The position numbers were made by a program, and so were the translations under genes. Positions 44,079-53,341 of a stretch of 64,000 nt of DNA are shown piece after piece. A model generated the notes under the pieces. It made no database searches, was not told where the DNA came from, and saw nothing but the letters and a program-made list of their open reading frames with translations. Position 1 is the stretch's first letter. Each line of letters opens with the position of its first letter. The stretch is from Sodalis praecaptivus (GTDB lineage Bacteria; Pseudomonadota; Gammaproteobacteria; Enterobacterales; Enterobacteriaceae), in NCBI RefSeq assembly GCF_000517425.1, contig NZ_CP006569.1, forward strand, positions 868,001 through 932,000, in the 5' to 3' direction.

Positions 44079-44744
44079 TTGAGCGCGATAGCACCCCAGC
44101 AAGTGACCGAGCGGTCTTTAACCGAGCAAGCCTTTGAAGCGGTATTAAACATGATTAAATCGGGCGCGCTGGTGAACGGTGAGGTCATCAGCGAGCGCCG
44201 GCTGGCGGAGCTGCTGGGGTTGTCGCGTACGCCGATACGTGAGGCCCTCGGCCGTTTGGAGAGTAAGCATTTCCTGCGCCGTTCTGGACGCACCCTGTTG
44301 GTCAACGGCGTTGAATTGGCCGAAATCCTTGAAATTATGGCGGTACGTAAATTGCTCGAAGCCGATGCGGCTCGCCAGGCGGCGGGTCGCATGTCTCCCG
44401 GTAAGATCGCCGACATTCGCGCACGTTTATTGCAAATGACTTCACCCGCCACGGTGACGGCTGACTATCACTGGGAGGTCGACGATTTATTGCATCTCAG
44501 TATCGCCGACACCGGCGGCAATCGATTATTGCAGCGCCTCATTGCTGAGCTGCGTGTGCGCACCCGTTTATTTGGTAAAGAAACCGTGCCGGGCCGCTTT
44601 GCTCCCGGGCGAGAAGAGCATCTGGCCATTCTGGCCGCGATCGAAGCCGGTGACGGCGAGGCCGCCGCCGCGGCAATGGTGCGGCATATCGAAGGCGCGC
44701 GTCAGGCTATTGTGCAGTCGGTGACCGGCTTGCCCCCGAGTTGA
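44079..44744 (+). CDS. GntR-family (FadR group) regulator, TTG start
   Basis: This 221-residue protein has a winged helix at about residues 10-75 (RLAELLGLSRTPIREALGRLE) and an FCD sensor domain (EILEIMAVRKLLEADAAR, DDLLHLSIADTGGNRLL with a metal-binding His). It begins at TTG 44079 behind AGGAGAAGGG. It heads the operon of seven genes that runs to 51508 and probably represses it in the absence of substrate. Confidence 0.88.
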   Translation: MSAIAPQQVTERSLTEQAFEAVLNMIKSGALVNGEVISERRLAELLGLSRTPIREALGRLESKHFLRRSGRTLLVNGVELAEILEIMAVRKLLEADAARQAAGRMSPGKIADIRARLLQMTSPATVTADYHWEVDDLLHLSIADTGGNRLLQRLIAELRVRTRLFGKETVPGRFAPGREEHLAILAAIEAGDGEAAAAAMVRHIEGARQAIVQSVTGLPPS

Positions 44745-44802
44745 CGGCCGGCTAGCGCATTCGCCATTTTCCCTTTCGTTCATTACCCAAACGGGGTTTT
44801 TC

Positions 44803-45537
44803 ATGCAACGCAAACGATTGCTGTATCTGCATAACGGTCGTTCCACCACCACCGTCGCCCGGCTTGACGACCGATTTGAACACTGGGGGCTGGAGGTGGA
44901 TCGATTTTGGGCGTTCAACAATGAATTTCCGCAGGATTTGGCGGGTTATGACGGCATTTTCCTCTCGGGCAGCCCCCACGGCGCCTACGAAGACGTGCCG
45001 TTTATCCTGCAGGAACACCGGCTGATCCAGGAAGCGTCGCGGCGGCGTATTCCAATGCTTGGCGTTTGTTTCGGTAGTCAGATATTGGCCTCGGCGCTGT
45101 GCGGCCGCGATCAGGTCTTTCGGCGTCCCTATTGCGAAATAGGGAATAAATGGCTGAGCGCCACTCCCGCCGCGGCCAGCGATCCTATTGCCGCCGGTAT
45201 TGTACCGCGGGCGTATATGTTCGTTTGGCACAACGACGAAGTGCGCGCCGATCATCCCGCGATGACGGTGTTGGCCGGCAGCGATCAATGCCCGAACCAA
45301 ATATGGCGTTACCGGGATCAGCCGGTCTGGGGCATCCAGGGCCACCCGGAAATCACGCTGGCGCAGGCGCCGGTCTGGTTTGAACAAAACCGGCAGCGCA
45401 TGGAGCTGGACGGGGGAAATATCGACCATTTGATTGCCACCGCCGATGAGGCGCTGGCGGCGAAAACCATGCTGACCCGTTTTGCGGCGCTGGTGCAATC
45501 CTCGCCGTCGGTACCCCCTGAAAGCGTCAATCTTTAA
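44803..45537 (+). CDS. Class I glutamine amidotransferase-like hydrolase
   Basis: This 244-residue protein has the triad residues Cys in LGVCFGSQI (about residue 88) and His-Glu in GIQGHPE (about 175), as in GMP-synthase-like amidotransferases and gamma-glutamyl hydrolases such as PuuD. No synthetase domain is attached. In an uptake operon for an amino compound it may hydrolyse a gamma-glutamyl intermediate. It follows the GntR gene by 58 bases. Confidence 0.8.
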   Translation: MQRKRLLYLHNGRSTTTVARLDDRFEHWGLEVDRFWAFNNEFPQDLAGYDGIFLSGSPHGAYEDVPFILQEHRLIQEASRRRIPMLGVCFGSQILASALCGRDQVFRRPYCEIGNKWLSATPAAASDPIAAGIVPRAYMFVWHNDEVRADHPAMTVLAGSDQCPNQIWRYRDQPVWGIQGHPEITLAQAPVWFEQNRQRMELDGGNIDHLIATADEALAAKTMLTRFAALVQSSPSVPPESVNL

Positions 45538-45564
45538 TGCAGTTATCAACGGGAGAGCAACGGG

Positions 45565-46611
45565 ATGACAACCTTACGCAGTAAGTGGATAACCGCCGGG
45601 GTGCTGGCGGCGGTGTGCCTCGCCTCTACGGCCCGTGCGGCCGATGAGATGATGTTCGCCAGCTGGGGCGGCGCTTATCAAGACGGTATCCGCGCGGCCT
45701 GGATCAAACCCTTCAGCGAGCAGACCGGCATTGACGTGCAAGAAGACACCAATCCCGTCATCGCCCGCATCAAAGCCATGGTGGATACCCATCGCGTCGA
45801 ATGGGATGTCGTGACCGCCGGCGGCGCCAGCCTGATGCAGGGAGCGCAAAGCGGTCTGTTTGAGAAGATAACTCCCGCCATGGTGGATGAAAGCAAGGTG
45901 CTGCCCCAGGCGCGCAATGATTATGGGGTGCCGTCGGAGATTTTTTCTACGGTAATTGGCTATTCGACGCAGGCCTTTCCTCAGGGCGGTCCGAAAACCT
46001 TTGCCGACTTTTTTGATGTGAAAAAATTCCCCGGTAAGCGCTCGCTACCGGCAAAACCAGACACGGTATTGGAGGCGGCGTTGATGGCCGACGGTGTCGC
46101 GGCCAAGGATGTGTATAAAACGTTGAGCACCGAAGCGGGTATGACGCGTGCGCTCAATAAGATCCGCCAAATCAAACCTGATGTCGCCATGTGGTGGTCT
46201 TCAGGCGCTCAACCGGTACAGGCGTTGGCCAGCGGCGAAGTGGTGATGGCGCTTGGCTGGAACGGCCGCTTTCAATCCGGTATTGATGAAGGTCAGCCCA
46301 TCGCCATGAGCTGGGGCCAATCGGTGGCGCAGGTCGGCTATTTTATGATTGTAAAAGGGGCGCCCAATAAGGCTGCGGCGGTGAAATTTCTCAATTACAT
46401 CATTAAGCCCGAGGTGCAGGCTCGCTTCAGCCACTATGTTGCCTATGGGCCGGTGACGCCCGCCTCGATTGCGCTTATCGATCCCGCCCGCACCGAACGG
46501 CTGCCGTCCACGCCAGAACGGTTGGCGAATGCACTTTTTCTCGATATTGGCTGGTGGGCGGACCATTCTCTGGCCGCCGGGGAAGCCTACAACGCGATGA
46601 TGCAGGAATAG
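45565..46611 (+). CDS. Periplasmic substrate-binding protein, PotD/PotF type
   Basis: This 348-residue protein has a Sec signal (SKWITAGVLAAVCLASTARA-A, cut near residue 25) and the family 1 motif MMFASWGGAYQDGIRAAW. Further typical segments are DVVTAGGASLMQGAQ and MWWSSGAQPVQAL. Such proteins bind polyamines or related small molecules and deliver them to a PotABC-type transporter, supplied here by the fused permease and ATPase downstream. Confidence 0.87.
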   Translation: MTTLRSKWITAGVLAAVCLASTARAADEMMFASWGGAYQDGIRAAWIKPFSEQTGIDVQEDTNPVIARIKAMVDTHRVEWDVVTAGGASLMQGAQSGLFEKITPAMVDESKVLPQARNDYGVPSEIFSTVIGYSTQAFPQGGPKTFADFFDVKKFPGKRSLPAKPDTVLEAALMADGVAAKDVYKTLSTEAGMTRALNKIRQIKPDVAMWWSSGAQPVQALASGEVVMALGWNGRFQSGIDEGQPIAMSWGQSVAQVGYFMIVKGAPNKAAAVKFLNYIIKPEVQARFSHYVAYGPVTPASIALIDPARTERLPSTPERLANALFLDIGWWADHSLAAGEAYNAMMQE

Positions 46612-46672
46612 TCCGAGACGCGGCGGCGCCCGGCGCTTGCCGTACGATCGTTGCTCAATGAAGGTGTGGGAA

Positions 46673-47803
46673 ATGGTTGAAAAAAACTATTGGTTCGAGA
46701 AAGAAGAATACGACCGACGGTTGGCGCGGGTACAGGCCCAACTGGTGGCGCAGGGCCACGACGCGCTGTTGGCTTTCATGCCGGAAAGCGTTACCTGGCT
46801 GACGGGGTTTTTTACCCGCGCCTACTCCTCTTTCCAGTTCGCGATTATTCCGGCCAGCGGCGCGCCGACGGTTGTCTGTCGCGATGTGGAGGCGTACTAC
46901 CTCGACAGTACCTGCTGCTATCCTGACCGCGTCATGTGGCGCGATAGCGACGATAAAGACGCGGTAGCCGTCAACGCCATCCGCACCCGGCTCGGCGAGG
47001 CGCCGAGCGTGGCGGTGGAAATGGCCGCCTGGCCGCTGACCGTGGCGCGCTTCAACGCGATTTGCGCCGGGCTGCCGCGCGCGCGCTTCGCCGACGCCGG
47101 TCCGCTGGTCACCCAAATGCGGTTTATCAAATCCGCCGCCGAAATTGCCTATCAGCGCGGCGCGGCGCGGGCGGCCGAGGCGGGTATGCAGGCCGCTATC
47201 GACTCAGCCCAGGCCGGCGTGAGTGAACGGGAGATGGCGGCACAGATCTGCGCGGCCATGATCCGGGCCGGCAGCGACCTGCCGGGGCCGGGGGTGATGT
47301 CTTCGGGGGAGCGGGCGTTTCATTTGCACGGCGGCTACAGCGATCGGGTGCTGGCCCACGGGGACATTGTACAGATAGAGACCACGCCGAATGTGCGTCA
47401 CTACCATGCGCGTTTCATGCGGCCGATTCGCGTGGGCGAGGCCAGCGACGACGACCGGCGCACGGTGGAACGGTTGATAGCGATTCAAGATGCCGCCCTG
47501 GCGACCGTCGGCCCGGGCGTGCCGGCCACCGTGCCGGACGCTATTTACCGCGACGGCGTATTATCCGCCGGACTGCGCGAAAGCTATACCAACAAAACTT
47601 TCTACTCCGTGGGCCTATTGCTGGCGCCCAACGGCGGGGAGCCGCTGGAAGCGGCACCGGGCTGCGGCTGGTCATTCGCGCCCGGCATGACGCTGCATAC
47701 CTATGTCCTGGCGCGCGGTTTCGGTATGTCGGAAACCCTATTGATTACCGAAAGCGGCTATGAGCGGCTTACGCAGTTTCCACGCCAGCTGTTCGTCAGT
47801 TAA
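46673..47803 (+). CDS. M24/creatinase-fold protein lacking metal ligands
   Basis: This protein of about 376 residues has an N-terminal creatinase domain (about 1-135; DALLAFMPESVTWLTGFF) and a pita-bread domain. In the latter most dinuclear-metal ligands are absent: the Asp pair is replaced in DIVQIETTPNVRHYHARFMR, the ligand His position reads YSVGL, and the first Glu position reads LHTYV. Only MSETLLITESG retains a Glu. It therefore resembles metal-independent creatinase-like hydrolases rather than aminopeptidases. It probably attacks the imported compound. ATG 46673 with AAGGTG upstream is preferred; ATG 46658 is possible. Confidence 0.78.
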   Translation: MVEKNYWFEKEEYDRRLARVQAQLVAQGHDALLAFMPESVTWLTGFFTRAYSSFQFAIIPASGAPTVVCRDVEAYYLDSTCCYPDRVMWRDSDDKDAVAVNAIRTRLGEAPSVAVEMAAWPLTVARFNAICAGLPRARFADAGPLVTQMRFIKSAAEIAYQRGAARAAEAGMQAAIDSAQAGVSEREMAAQICAAMIRAGSDLPGPGVMSSGERAFHLHGGYSDRVLAHGDIVQIETTPNVRHYHARFMRPIRVGEASDDDRRTVERLIAIQDAALATVGPGVPATVPDAIYRDGVLSAGLRESYTNKTFYSVGLLLAPNGGEPLEAAPGCGWSFAPGMTLHTYVLARGFGMSETLLITESGYERLTQFPRQLFVS

Positions 47804-47842
47804 CGCCAACCGAATTCTACGGCGCAAGAGTTTGGAGATGCT

Positions 47843-49549
47843 ATGTCCGCCATTATAAGTACGACATTATCACGGCCGGCAGGTCGGCGGCGGCGCTATT
47901 CCCCGCTCATGCTGTTGATTCTGCCGCTGGTACTCTTTTTGGGACTGTTTTTCGTCTGGCCGATCCTGGGGCTGCTTAAACAGGGATTTTATGTGCACGG
48001 GGTAGTGTCCGCCGATAACTATCGGCATCTGCTGACGACGCCGATTTACCGTATCGTGCTGCAAAATACCTTTATCATCGCGCTGGCGGTAACCGGCTGC
48101 TGCGTGGTGATGAGTTATCCCCTGGCTTACTTGATGGCGACGGTCCGGCCGGCGTTGGCGAAACTGCTGTTTTTCGCCGTCCTGCTGCCGTTCTGGTCCA
48201 GCGCGCTGGTGCGGACCTCGGCCTGGATAGCGCTGTTGCAGCAAAATGGCCCGTTGAACAGGCTGTTGGTCAACTTAAGCCTCATCGACCATCCCATCGC
48301 CTTTTTATATAACTTCAACGGCGTGCTGATCGGGATGACCCATGTGCTGATGCCGTTTGTGGTGCTGCCGCTCTATGCTTCCTTCCGCTCAATGGACGGG
48401 GCGCTGATTCTGGCGGCGAAAAGCCTTGGCGCGGACGCGTTCGGCGTGCTGTTCAAAGTGGTATTGCCGGTGACCCGCCCCGGTATGGTCGCCGGAGCCA
48501 TCATGGTGTTTATGAACGCGGTGGGGTATTACATCACGCCGTCGCTCATGGGGGGGCCAGGCCAGCGCATGATAGCCGAACTGATCTCCCACAACATCAC
48601 CGATGAGCTGAACTGGGGCATTGCCGCGGCGCTGGCGGGAGTATTGTTGTTCATCACGCTGTGCGCACTCTGGGTGTTTAACCGGTTGTTCGGCCTCGGC
48701 CGTCTGATGGCGCCGCCGGCCGGTAAAGGCAGCGCGTCGGCGGTGCAGCGCCGCGGCGTCGGGGGAGGGCTCTGCGTGGTGGCCGGCGGCGTTTGCGCGC
48801 TGTTTCTAATCCTGCCGATTCTGGTGGTGATCCCCATGAGTTTCGGCACCGGCAGCTTTCCGACGTTCCCGCCGCCGGAATATGGCCTGCGCTGGTATCT
48901 CAATTTCTTTGCGCAGCGCAAATGGATGGCGGCGCTGTGGCAAAGCGTCCAGGTGGCGTCGATGGTGACGCTGTTGGCGATGGTGCTTGGCGCCACGGCG
49001 GCGCTGGGTATGCATAAATTGCGTAGCGCGCATCAAGGTTGGCTGGACGCCCTGTTTATCATTCCCATGTCGGTACCGGCGATCATTACCGCCGTGGCGC
49101 TCTATTATTTGTGCGGCCCGCTGGGGCTGATGGCGAACTCGGCGGCGCTGGTCATCGGCCATACGGTATTGGCGGTGCCGTATTGCTATCTGACGCTGCG
49201 CGCGGCATTGCAGGGGTTCGACGCCAACCTGGAGCTGGCCGCGCGGAGCCTCGGCGCCGGCTGGCGGCAGCTGTGGGTTCGCATCATGCTGCCGGCGCTG
49301 TTGCCCGGCCTGGTGGGCGGCGCGGTATTTGCCTTCATCACCTCCTTTGATGATGTGGTGATGGCGCTGTTCTTGACCACGTTGCGCAACCGCACGCTAC
49401 CGAAACTGATGTATGAGGGGCTGGCGATGGATTTCGATCCGACGGTGATCGCCGCCTCTTGCCTGCTCATTGCCCTCACCGCCGCGATCCTTATTGCCCA
49501 CTCTGTGTTGAGCCGTAAAGGAGCCAAACATGCAACCGTTACAAGGTAA
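47843..49549 (+). CDS. Fused double ABC permease (PotB-PotC type)
   Basis: This 568-residue inner-membrane protein contains two complete permease halves. The first (about residues 20-290) has the EAA loop LAAKSLGADAFGVLFKVVLP; the second (about 310-560) has LAARSLGAGWRQLWVRIMLP. The joint is a short Gly/Ala/Arg-rich linker (PPAGKGSASAVQRRG). Polyamine-type systems normally use two separate permeases. It overlaps the ATPase gene by 20 bases, and GGAG precedes ATG 47843. Confidence 0.87.
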   Translation: MSAIISTTLSRPAGRRRRYSPLMLLILPLVLFLGLFFVWPILGLLKQGFYVHGVVSADNYRHLLTTPIYRIVLQNTFIIALAVTGCCVVMSYPLAYLMATVRPALAKLLFFAVLLPFWSSALVRTSAWIALLQQNGPLNRLLVNLSLIDHPIAFLYNFNGVLIGMTHVLMPFVVLPLYASFRSMDGALILAAKSLGADAFGVLFKVVLPVTRPGMVAGAIMVFMNAVGYYITPSLMGGPGQRMIAELISHNITDELNWGIAAALAGVLLFITLCALWVFNRLFGLGRLMAPPAGKGSASAVQRRGVGGGLCVVAGGVCALFLILPILVVIPMSFGTGSFPTFPPPEYGLRWYLNFFAQRKWMAALWQSVQVASMVTLLAMVLGATAALGMHKLRSAHQGWLDALFIIPMSVPAIITAVALYYLCGPLGLMANSAALVIGHTVLAVPYCYLTLRAALQGFDANLELAARSLGAGWRQLWVRIMLPALLPGLVGGAVFAFITSFDDVVMALFLTTLRNRTLPKLMYEGLAMDFDPTVIAASCLLIALTAAILIAHSVLSRKGAKHATVTR

Positions 49550-50573
49550 AGATGTCACGCTGGTCGGCATCCGCAAAAGCTACGGCGCAACCGTTGCGCT
49601 ACCCGGTATTGATTTAGCGGTACGGCGCGGGGAATTTTGTACGCTGCTGGGCGCTTCCGGATCCGGTAAAACCACTTTGTTGAAAATCATCGCCGGCTTT
49701 GAGTCACCCGATGCGGGGACGGTACACATCGCCGGCAAGGATATGGGCCGGGTGTCTATTGCCGATCGCAACATCGGTATGGTGTTTCAGAACTACGCGC
49801 TGTTTCCCCATATGTCGGTCTATGAAAATGTCGCCTTTCCGTTGCGGATGCGCAAATTGGCGCGGGAGGATATCGAGCGCAAGGTTAACGAAGCGCTGGC
49901 GCTGGTCAGTCTGGCGCCCTACCGCCAGCGACTGCCGACGGAGCTGTCGGGGGGGCAGCAGCAGCGGACGGCGCTGGCGCGAGCGCTGGTATTTAATCCC
50001 GATATTTTATTGATGGATGAGCCGCTTGGCGCGTTGGATAAGAATTTACGCCAGAGCCTGCAATTGCAGATTAAACAGTTACATCAGGAGCTCGGTCTGA
50101 CGGTGGTCTTCGTTACCCACGATCAGGAAGAGGCGATGAACCTGTCCGACACCATTGTCATTATGGATCAGGGCAAGATTATTGACGCGGGGCGGCCGGA
50201 GCACCTTTATCGGCGGCCGGGGGGGCGATTTGTCGCCGGTTTTCTCGGCGAGTGCAATTTTATTCAGCCGCCGTCTGGACCGGTCATTGGCGTACGTCCC
50301 GAACATATCCGCATCGGCGAGCCGGGTCGCCAGCCGCCGGCGCCGGTGCGGGGAGAAGTGACGATGGCGACCTTTTGCGGCCTGTACTGGAAAGTGTTTA
50401 TCGCCAGCCGTGGGCAGACGATCGTCGCCTACGCGCCTCCCGGCATCGGCGCACGTGAGCGGACGCCGGGACAGGTCATCGAATGGGGTTTTGCGCCGCA
50501 GGACGCCATGGTTTTTGCACGGGATGAAACGGACCCGAGTCCAACAACGCGCACAGCGAAGGGGGTATCATGA
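49530..50573 (+). CDS. ABC transporter ATPase, PotA type
   Basis: This 347-residue ATPase has Walker A GASGSGKTT (about residue 40), signature LSGGQQQR (about 138), Walker B ILLMDEPLGALD and a switch His in FVTHDQEEA, then a C-terminal TOBE-like domain (IGVRPEHIRIG). It powers the fused permease. AAGGAG at its start lies within the permease gene, and its stop overlaps the next gene (ATGA). Confidence 0.92.
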   Translation: MQPLQGKDVTLVGIRKSYGATVALPGIDLAVRRGEFCTLLGASGSGKTTLLKIIAGFESPDAGTVHIAGKDMGRVSIADRNIGMVFQNYALFPHMSVYENVAFPLRMRKLAREDIERKVNEALALVSLAPYRQRLPTELSGGQQQRTALARALVFNPDILLMDEPLGALDKNLRQSLQLQIKQLHQELGLTVVFVTHDQEEAMNLSDTIVIMDQGKIIDAGRPEHLYRRPGGRFVAGFLGECNFIQPPSGPVIGVRPEHIRIGEPGRQPPAPVRGEVTMATFCGLYWKVFIASRGQTIVAYAPPGIGARERTPGQVIEWGFAPQDAMVFARDETDPSPTTRTAKGVS

Positions 50574-51508
50574 GCGCAAAAATGAGCGAGCAAAGCCGCG
50601 GCGTTTATATTATCGCCGCCACGCCGTTTGATCAGGACGGCGAATTGGATTTGAACAGTACCGATACGCTTATCGATTTTTATCTGGAGAAAGGCGTCAG
50701 CGGTATTACCATCCTGGGCATGATGGGGGAAGCGCCCAAGCTGACCAGCGACGAATCGCTGTTATTCATGCGCCGGGTGATGACCCGCGTCAATGGCCGG
50801 GTGCCGGTGGTGGTGGGTATAAGCCATCCTGCCCATCGTCAGGTGGCGCTGCTGGCAAAAAGCGCGATGTCGCTCGGCGCCGCCGGAGTGATGCTGGCGC
50901 CGGTAGCCAACTTAAAAACCGAAGAGCAGGTCGTGAACTACTATCTGTCGGTGGCGGCGCTGCTAGGCGACGATATCCCGCTGTGCCTACAGGATTTCCC
51001 ACAGTCGACCGGCGTACATTGTTCGGTCGAGACGATTTTGCGCTTGGTGGAGGCGCTGCCGCAACTGGTGATGCTCAAACATGAAGATTTGCCCGGGCTG
51101 CGTAAACTGAGCCAGGTGCGCCACCAGAGCGAAGCGCGTGGCCTGCGAAGGATCAGTATCCTGGCCGGCAACGGCGGTCTGTTCTTGCCCCAGGAGATGC
51201 GCCGGGGCGCCGATGGCGCGATGACCGGCTTCGCTTATCCCGAAATGCTGGTTCAGATGTGCCGGCTGTTTGATGAGGGGCGGGACGACGAGGCGGAGGA
51301 GGTGTTTGATTGTTATTTACCGCTCTTGCGCCATGAATTTCAATACGGGATCGGTTTGGCGCTGCGCAAAGAGACGCTGCGCCGCCGCGGGGCGATCCGC
51401 TGCGCCGCGCTGCGCCAGCCTGGCCCCCGGCTGGATCGGGAGGATTTGCTGGAGCTTGACGCGTTAATATCCCGTTTGGAGCGACGATTGGCCGCCCTTA
51501 ACGGATAA
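50570..51508 (+). CDS. DapA-family lyase, catalytic Tyr replaced
   Basis: This 312-residue TIM-barrel protein keeps the Schiff-base Lys (VMLKHEDLPG, about residue 168) and the GMMGEAPKLTSDE motif of dihydrodipicolinate synthase/N-acetylneuraminate lyase enzymes. The motif usually read as YNVPSRTG is LQDFPQSTG, so the Tyr that relays protons in DapA is Gln. It is therefore probably not a lysine-pathway DHDPS but an aldolase or dehydratase for the imported compound. The ATG overlaps the ATPase stop by four bases; a second ATG at 50582 is possible. It ends the operon. Confidence 0.82.
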   Translation: MSAKMSEQSRGVYIIAATPFDQDGELDLNSTDTLIDFYLEKGVSGITILGMMGEAPKLTSDESLLFMRRVMTRVNGRVPVVVGISHPAHRQVALLAKSAMSLGAAGVMLAPVANLKTEEQVVNYYLSVAALLGDDIPLCLQDFPQSTGVHCSVETILRLVEALPQLVMLKHEDLPGLRKLSQVRHQSEARGLRRISILAGNGGLFLPQEMRRGADGAMTGFAYPEMLVQMCRLFDEGRDDEAEEVFDCYLPLLRHEFQYGIGLALRKETLRRRGAIRCAALRQPGPRLDREDLLELDALISRLERRLAALNG

Positions 51509-51693
51509 AACGGCGTGCAGAGCCGGCGGCGCGGCCCTGCACGGTGATTAGCTCGTCGATCCCCGCACACACCACACAATGGACAGAAAGGGAAATGCCG
51601 CTGGGCTATGCTATAACCCTGTTCCTCGCCGCGGCGCGTTTATCGGCTGCCGGAACGGGCGGCATTTTCCCTTTTTTTACTAAGGATCCGATC

Positions 51694-52713
51694 ATGAATA
51701 CGTCTTCTCTCCCTGACCGTATGCAGATTATTGAGATTAACCAGCCGGGCGGACCGGAGCAGTTGGTGTTGTCGCAACGGCCGGTTCCACGCCCGGCGCC
51801 GGGATATTTACTCGTGCGGGTGGCGGCCGCGGGCGTCAACCGTCCCGACGTGATGCAGCGACAGGGGCATTATCCGCCGCCGCCGGGCGCTTCTGATATC
51901 CCCGGCCTGGAAATCGCCGGTGAAGTCGTGGCCGTCGGCGCAGACGTCAGCCGCTTCGTCAACGGCGACAGGGTTTGCGCCCTCATTGCCGGCGGCGGCT
52001 ACGCCGAATACTGCGTGGTGCATGAAACGAATGCATTACCGGTGCCGGGCGCGTTGTCCTGGAACGAAGCCGCCGCGATACCGGAAACGTTTTTCACCGT
52101 CTGGACCAATGTGTTTCAGCGCGGCAGACTGACCGCCGGCGAGACGCTGCTGGTTCATGGCGGCACCTCCGGTATCGGTACCGTCGCGGTGATGCTCGGT
52201 AAAGCGTTTGGCGCCAGGGTGATCGCCACCGCCGGGTCGGCGGCAAAATGCCAAGCGGTGATGACGCTGGGCGCCGACGCCGCCATTAATTACCGTGAAC
52301 AGGATTTCGTGGCGGAGGTAAAACGGCTGACCGACGGTCGGGGCGCCGATGTGATCGTCGATTTGATTGCCGGTGATTATGTGGCGCGTAATTATGAGGC
52401 AGCGGCGCTGGACGGCAGGATTGTGCAAATTGGCGTGCAGCAGGGCGCGGCCAAAGCGCTGAATTTGATGCCCATGCTGGCCAAACGGTTGACGCATACC
52501 GGGTCTACCCTGCGCCCGCGCAGCGTGGAAGAAAAAGCGGTCATCGCCGCCGAATTGCAGCAGCAGGTCTGGCCGCTGCTCGCCGACGGCAACGTGCGGC
52601 CGCTGATTGATAAGGTCTTTACGCTGGGCGACGCCGCCGAGGCGCACCGCTTGATGGAAAGTAGCGGCCATATCGGCAAAATCGTATTAGTCATGCCGGC
52701 GTTCGCTGGTTAA
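51694..52713 (+). CDS. NAD(P)H:quinone oxidoreductase-like medium-chain reductase
   Basis: This 339-residue zinc-free medium-chain dehydrogenase/reductase has the quinone oxidoreductase pattern: AAGVNRPDVMQRQGHYPPPPG (about residues 45-65), cofactor motif GGTSGIGTVAV near 150 and LTDGRGADVIVDLIAGDY near 220. It reduces quinones or activated enones with NADPH. ATG 51694 follows AAGGA; ATG 51721 would also fit. It stands alone, followed by a minisatellite. Confidence 0.87.
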   Translation: MNTSSLPDRMQIIEINQPGGPEQLVLSQRPVPRPAPGYLLVRVAAAGVNRPDVMQRQGHYPPPPGASDIPGLEIAGEVVAVGADVSRFVNGDRVCALIAGGGYAEYCVVHETNALPVPGALSWNEAAAIPETFFTVWTNVFQRGRLTAGETLLVHGGTSGIGTVAVMLGKAFGARVIATAGSAAKCQAVMTLGADAAINYREQDFVAEVKRLTDGRGADVIVDLIAGDYVARNYEAAALDGRIVQIGVQQGAAKALNLMPMLAKRLTHTGSTLRPRSVEEKAVIAAELQQQVWPLLADGNVRPLIDKVFTLGDAAEAHRLMESSGHIGKIVLVMPAFAG

Positions 52714-52748
52714 CGACGCGGCTCGTTAGCGGCGAGCGGCGCTGCGGT

Positions 52749-53003
52749 CTTCACTCCCGGTTGACGCTGCTCCCCTTTACGGGCGGGCAGCGCGGCGGCC
52801 CTTCACTGCCGGTTAATGCCGTTCCCCTTCACTGGGGGGCAACGCTGCATTCTTCACTGCCGGTTAGCGTCATGGCCCTCAGCGGCGGGCAGCGCTGCGG
52901 CCTTCACTGCCGGTTAACGCTGTTCCCCTTCACTGGGGGGCAACGCTGCATTCTTCACTGCCGGTTAACGCATCGTCCCTTAAGCGGCAGGCAGCGCCGC
53001 GGG
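52749..53003. repeat. Minisatellite, five 50-52-bp units
   Basis: Units begin at 52749, 52801, 52852, 52902 and 52953, each with CTTCACTGCCGGTTAA-type starts and GGGCAGCGC or GGGCAACGC ends. Copies 2 and 4 are almost identical, and copy 3 is of a second type, so types alternate as in the 7517 array. An open frame through the array is compositional and not called. Confidence 0.9.
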
Positions 53004-53056
53004 ACTTGGCTATACTTGATCGAGATATTTCAAGAACGGCAACGGAGGACCCGAGT

Positions 53057-53254
53057 ATGAGCAGACAATATAAAATCGCCTATGAATGGCAAGAAGGGGG
53101 CCACCACCGCTCGCAGGAAGTTATCGTCGAAAGCGATAACGAGCTTACCACCGCCAGCGCCGAGGTGACGGAGGCCGTCAAAAATGCGGCGGCACACTCC
53201 GCTAATCAGCCGCAGGCGGGGGTGACTATACTGTCCATCGTGCCTTATCCCTGA
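53057..53254 (+). CDS. Small hypothetical protein
   Basis: This 65-residue soluble protein is rich in Glu, Ser and Ala, starts MSRQYKIAYEWQEGG, and has a good GGAGGA ribosome-binding site before ATG 53057. I do not recognise a family. The even composition and strong initiation site favour a real gene. Confidence 0.6.
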   Translation: MSRQYKIAYEWQEGGHHRSQEVIVESDNELTTASAEVTEAVKNAAAHSANQPQAGVTILSIVPYP

Positions 53255-53341
53255 AACCATGCGTAAGCGGTATCTTTACTTCTGTCGGCGTCCGTTTCAT
53301 TATCGCTGCTGCGGTCGGTTTGAATGAACGTTGAGCGGTGA

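Noticed and set aside
52761-53060. A 99-codon plus frame across the second minisatellite
   Set aside because: Composition-driven and repetitive; no initiation site.
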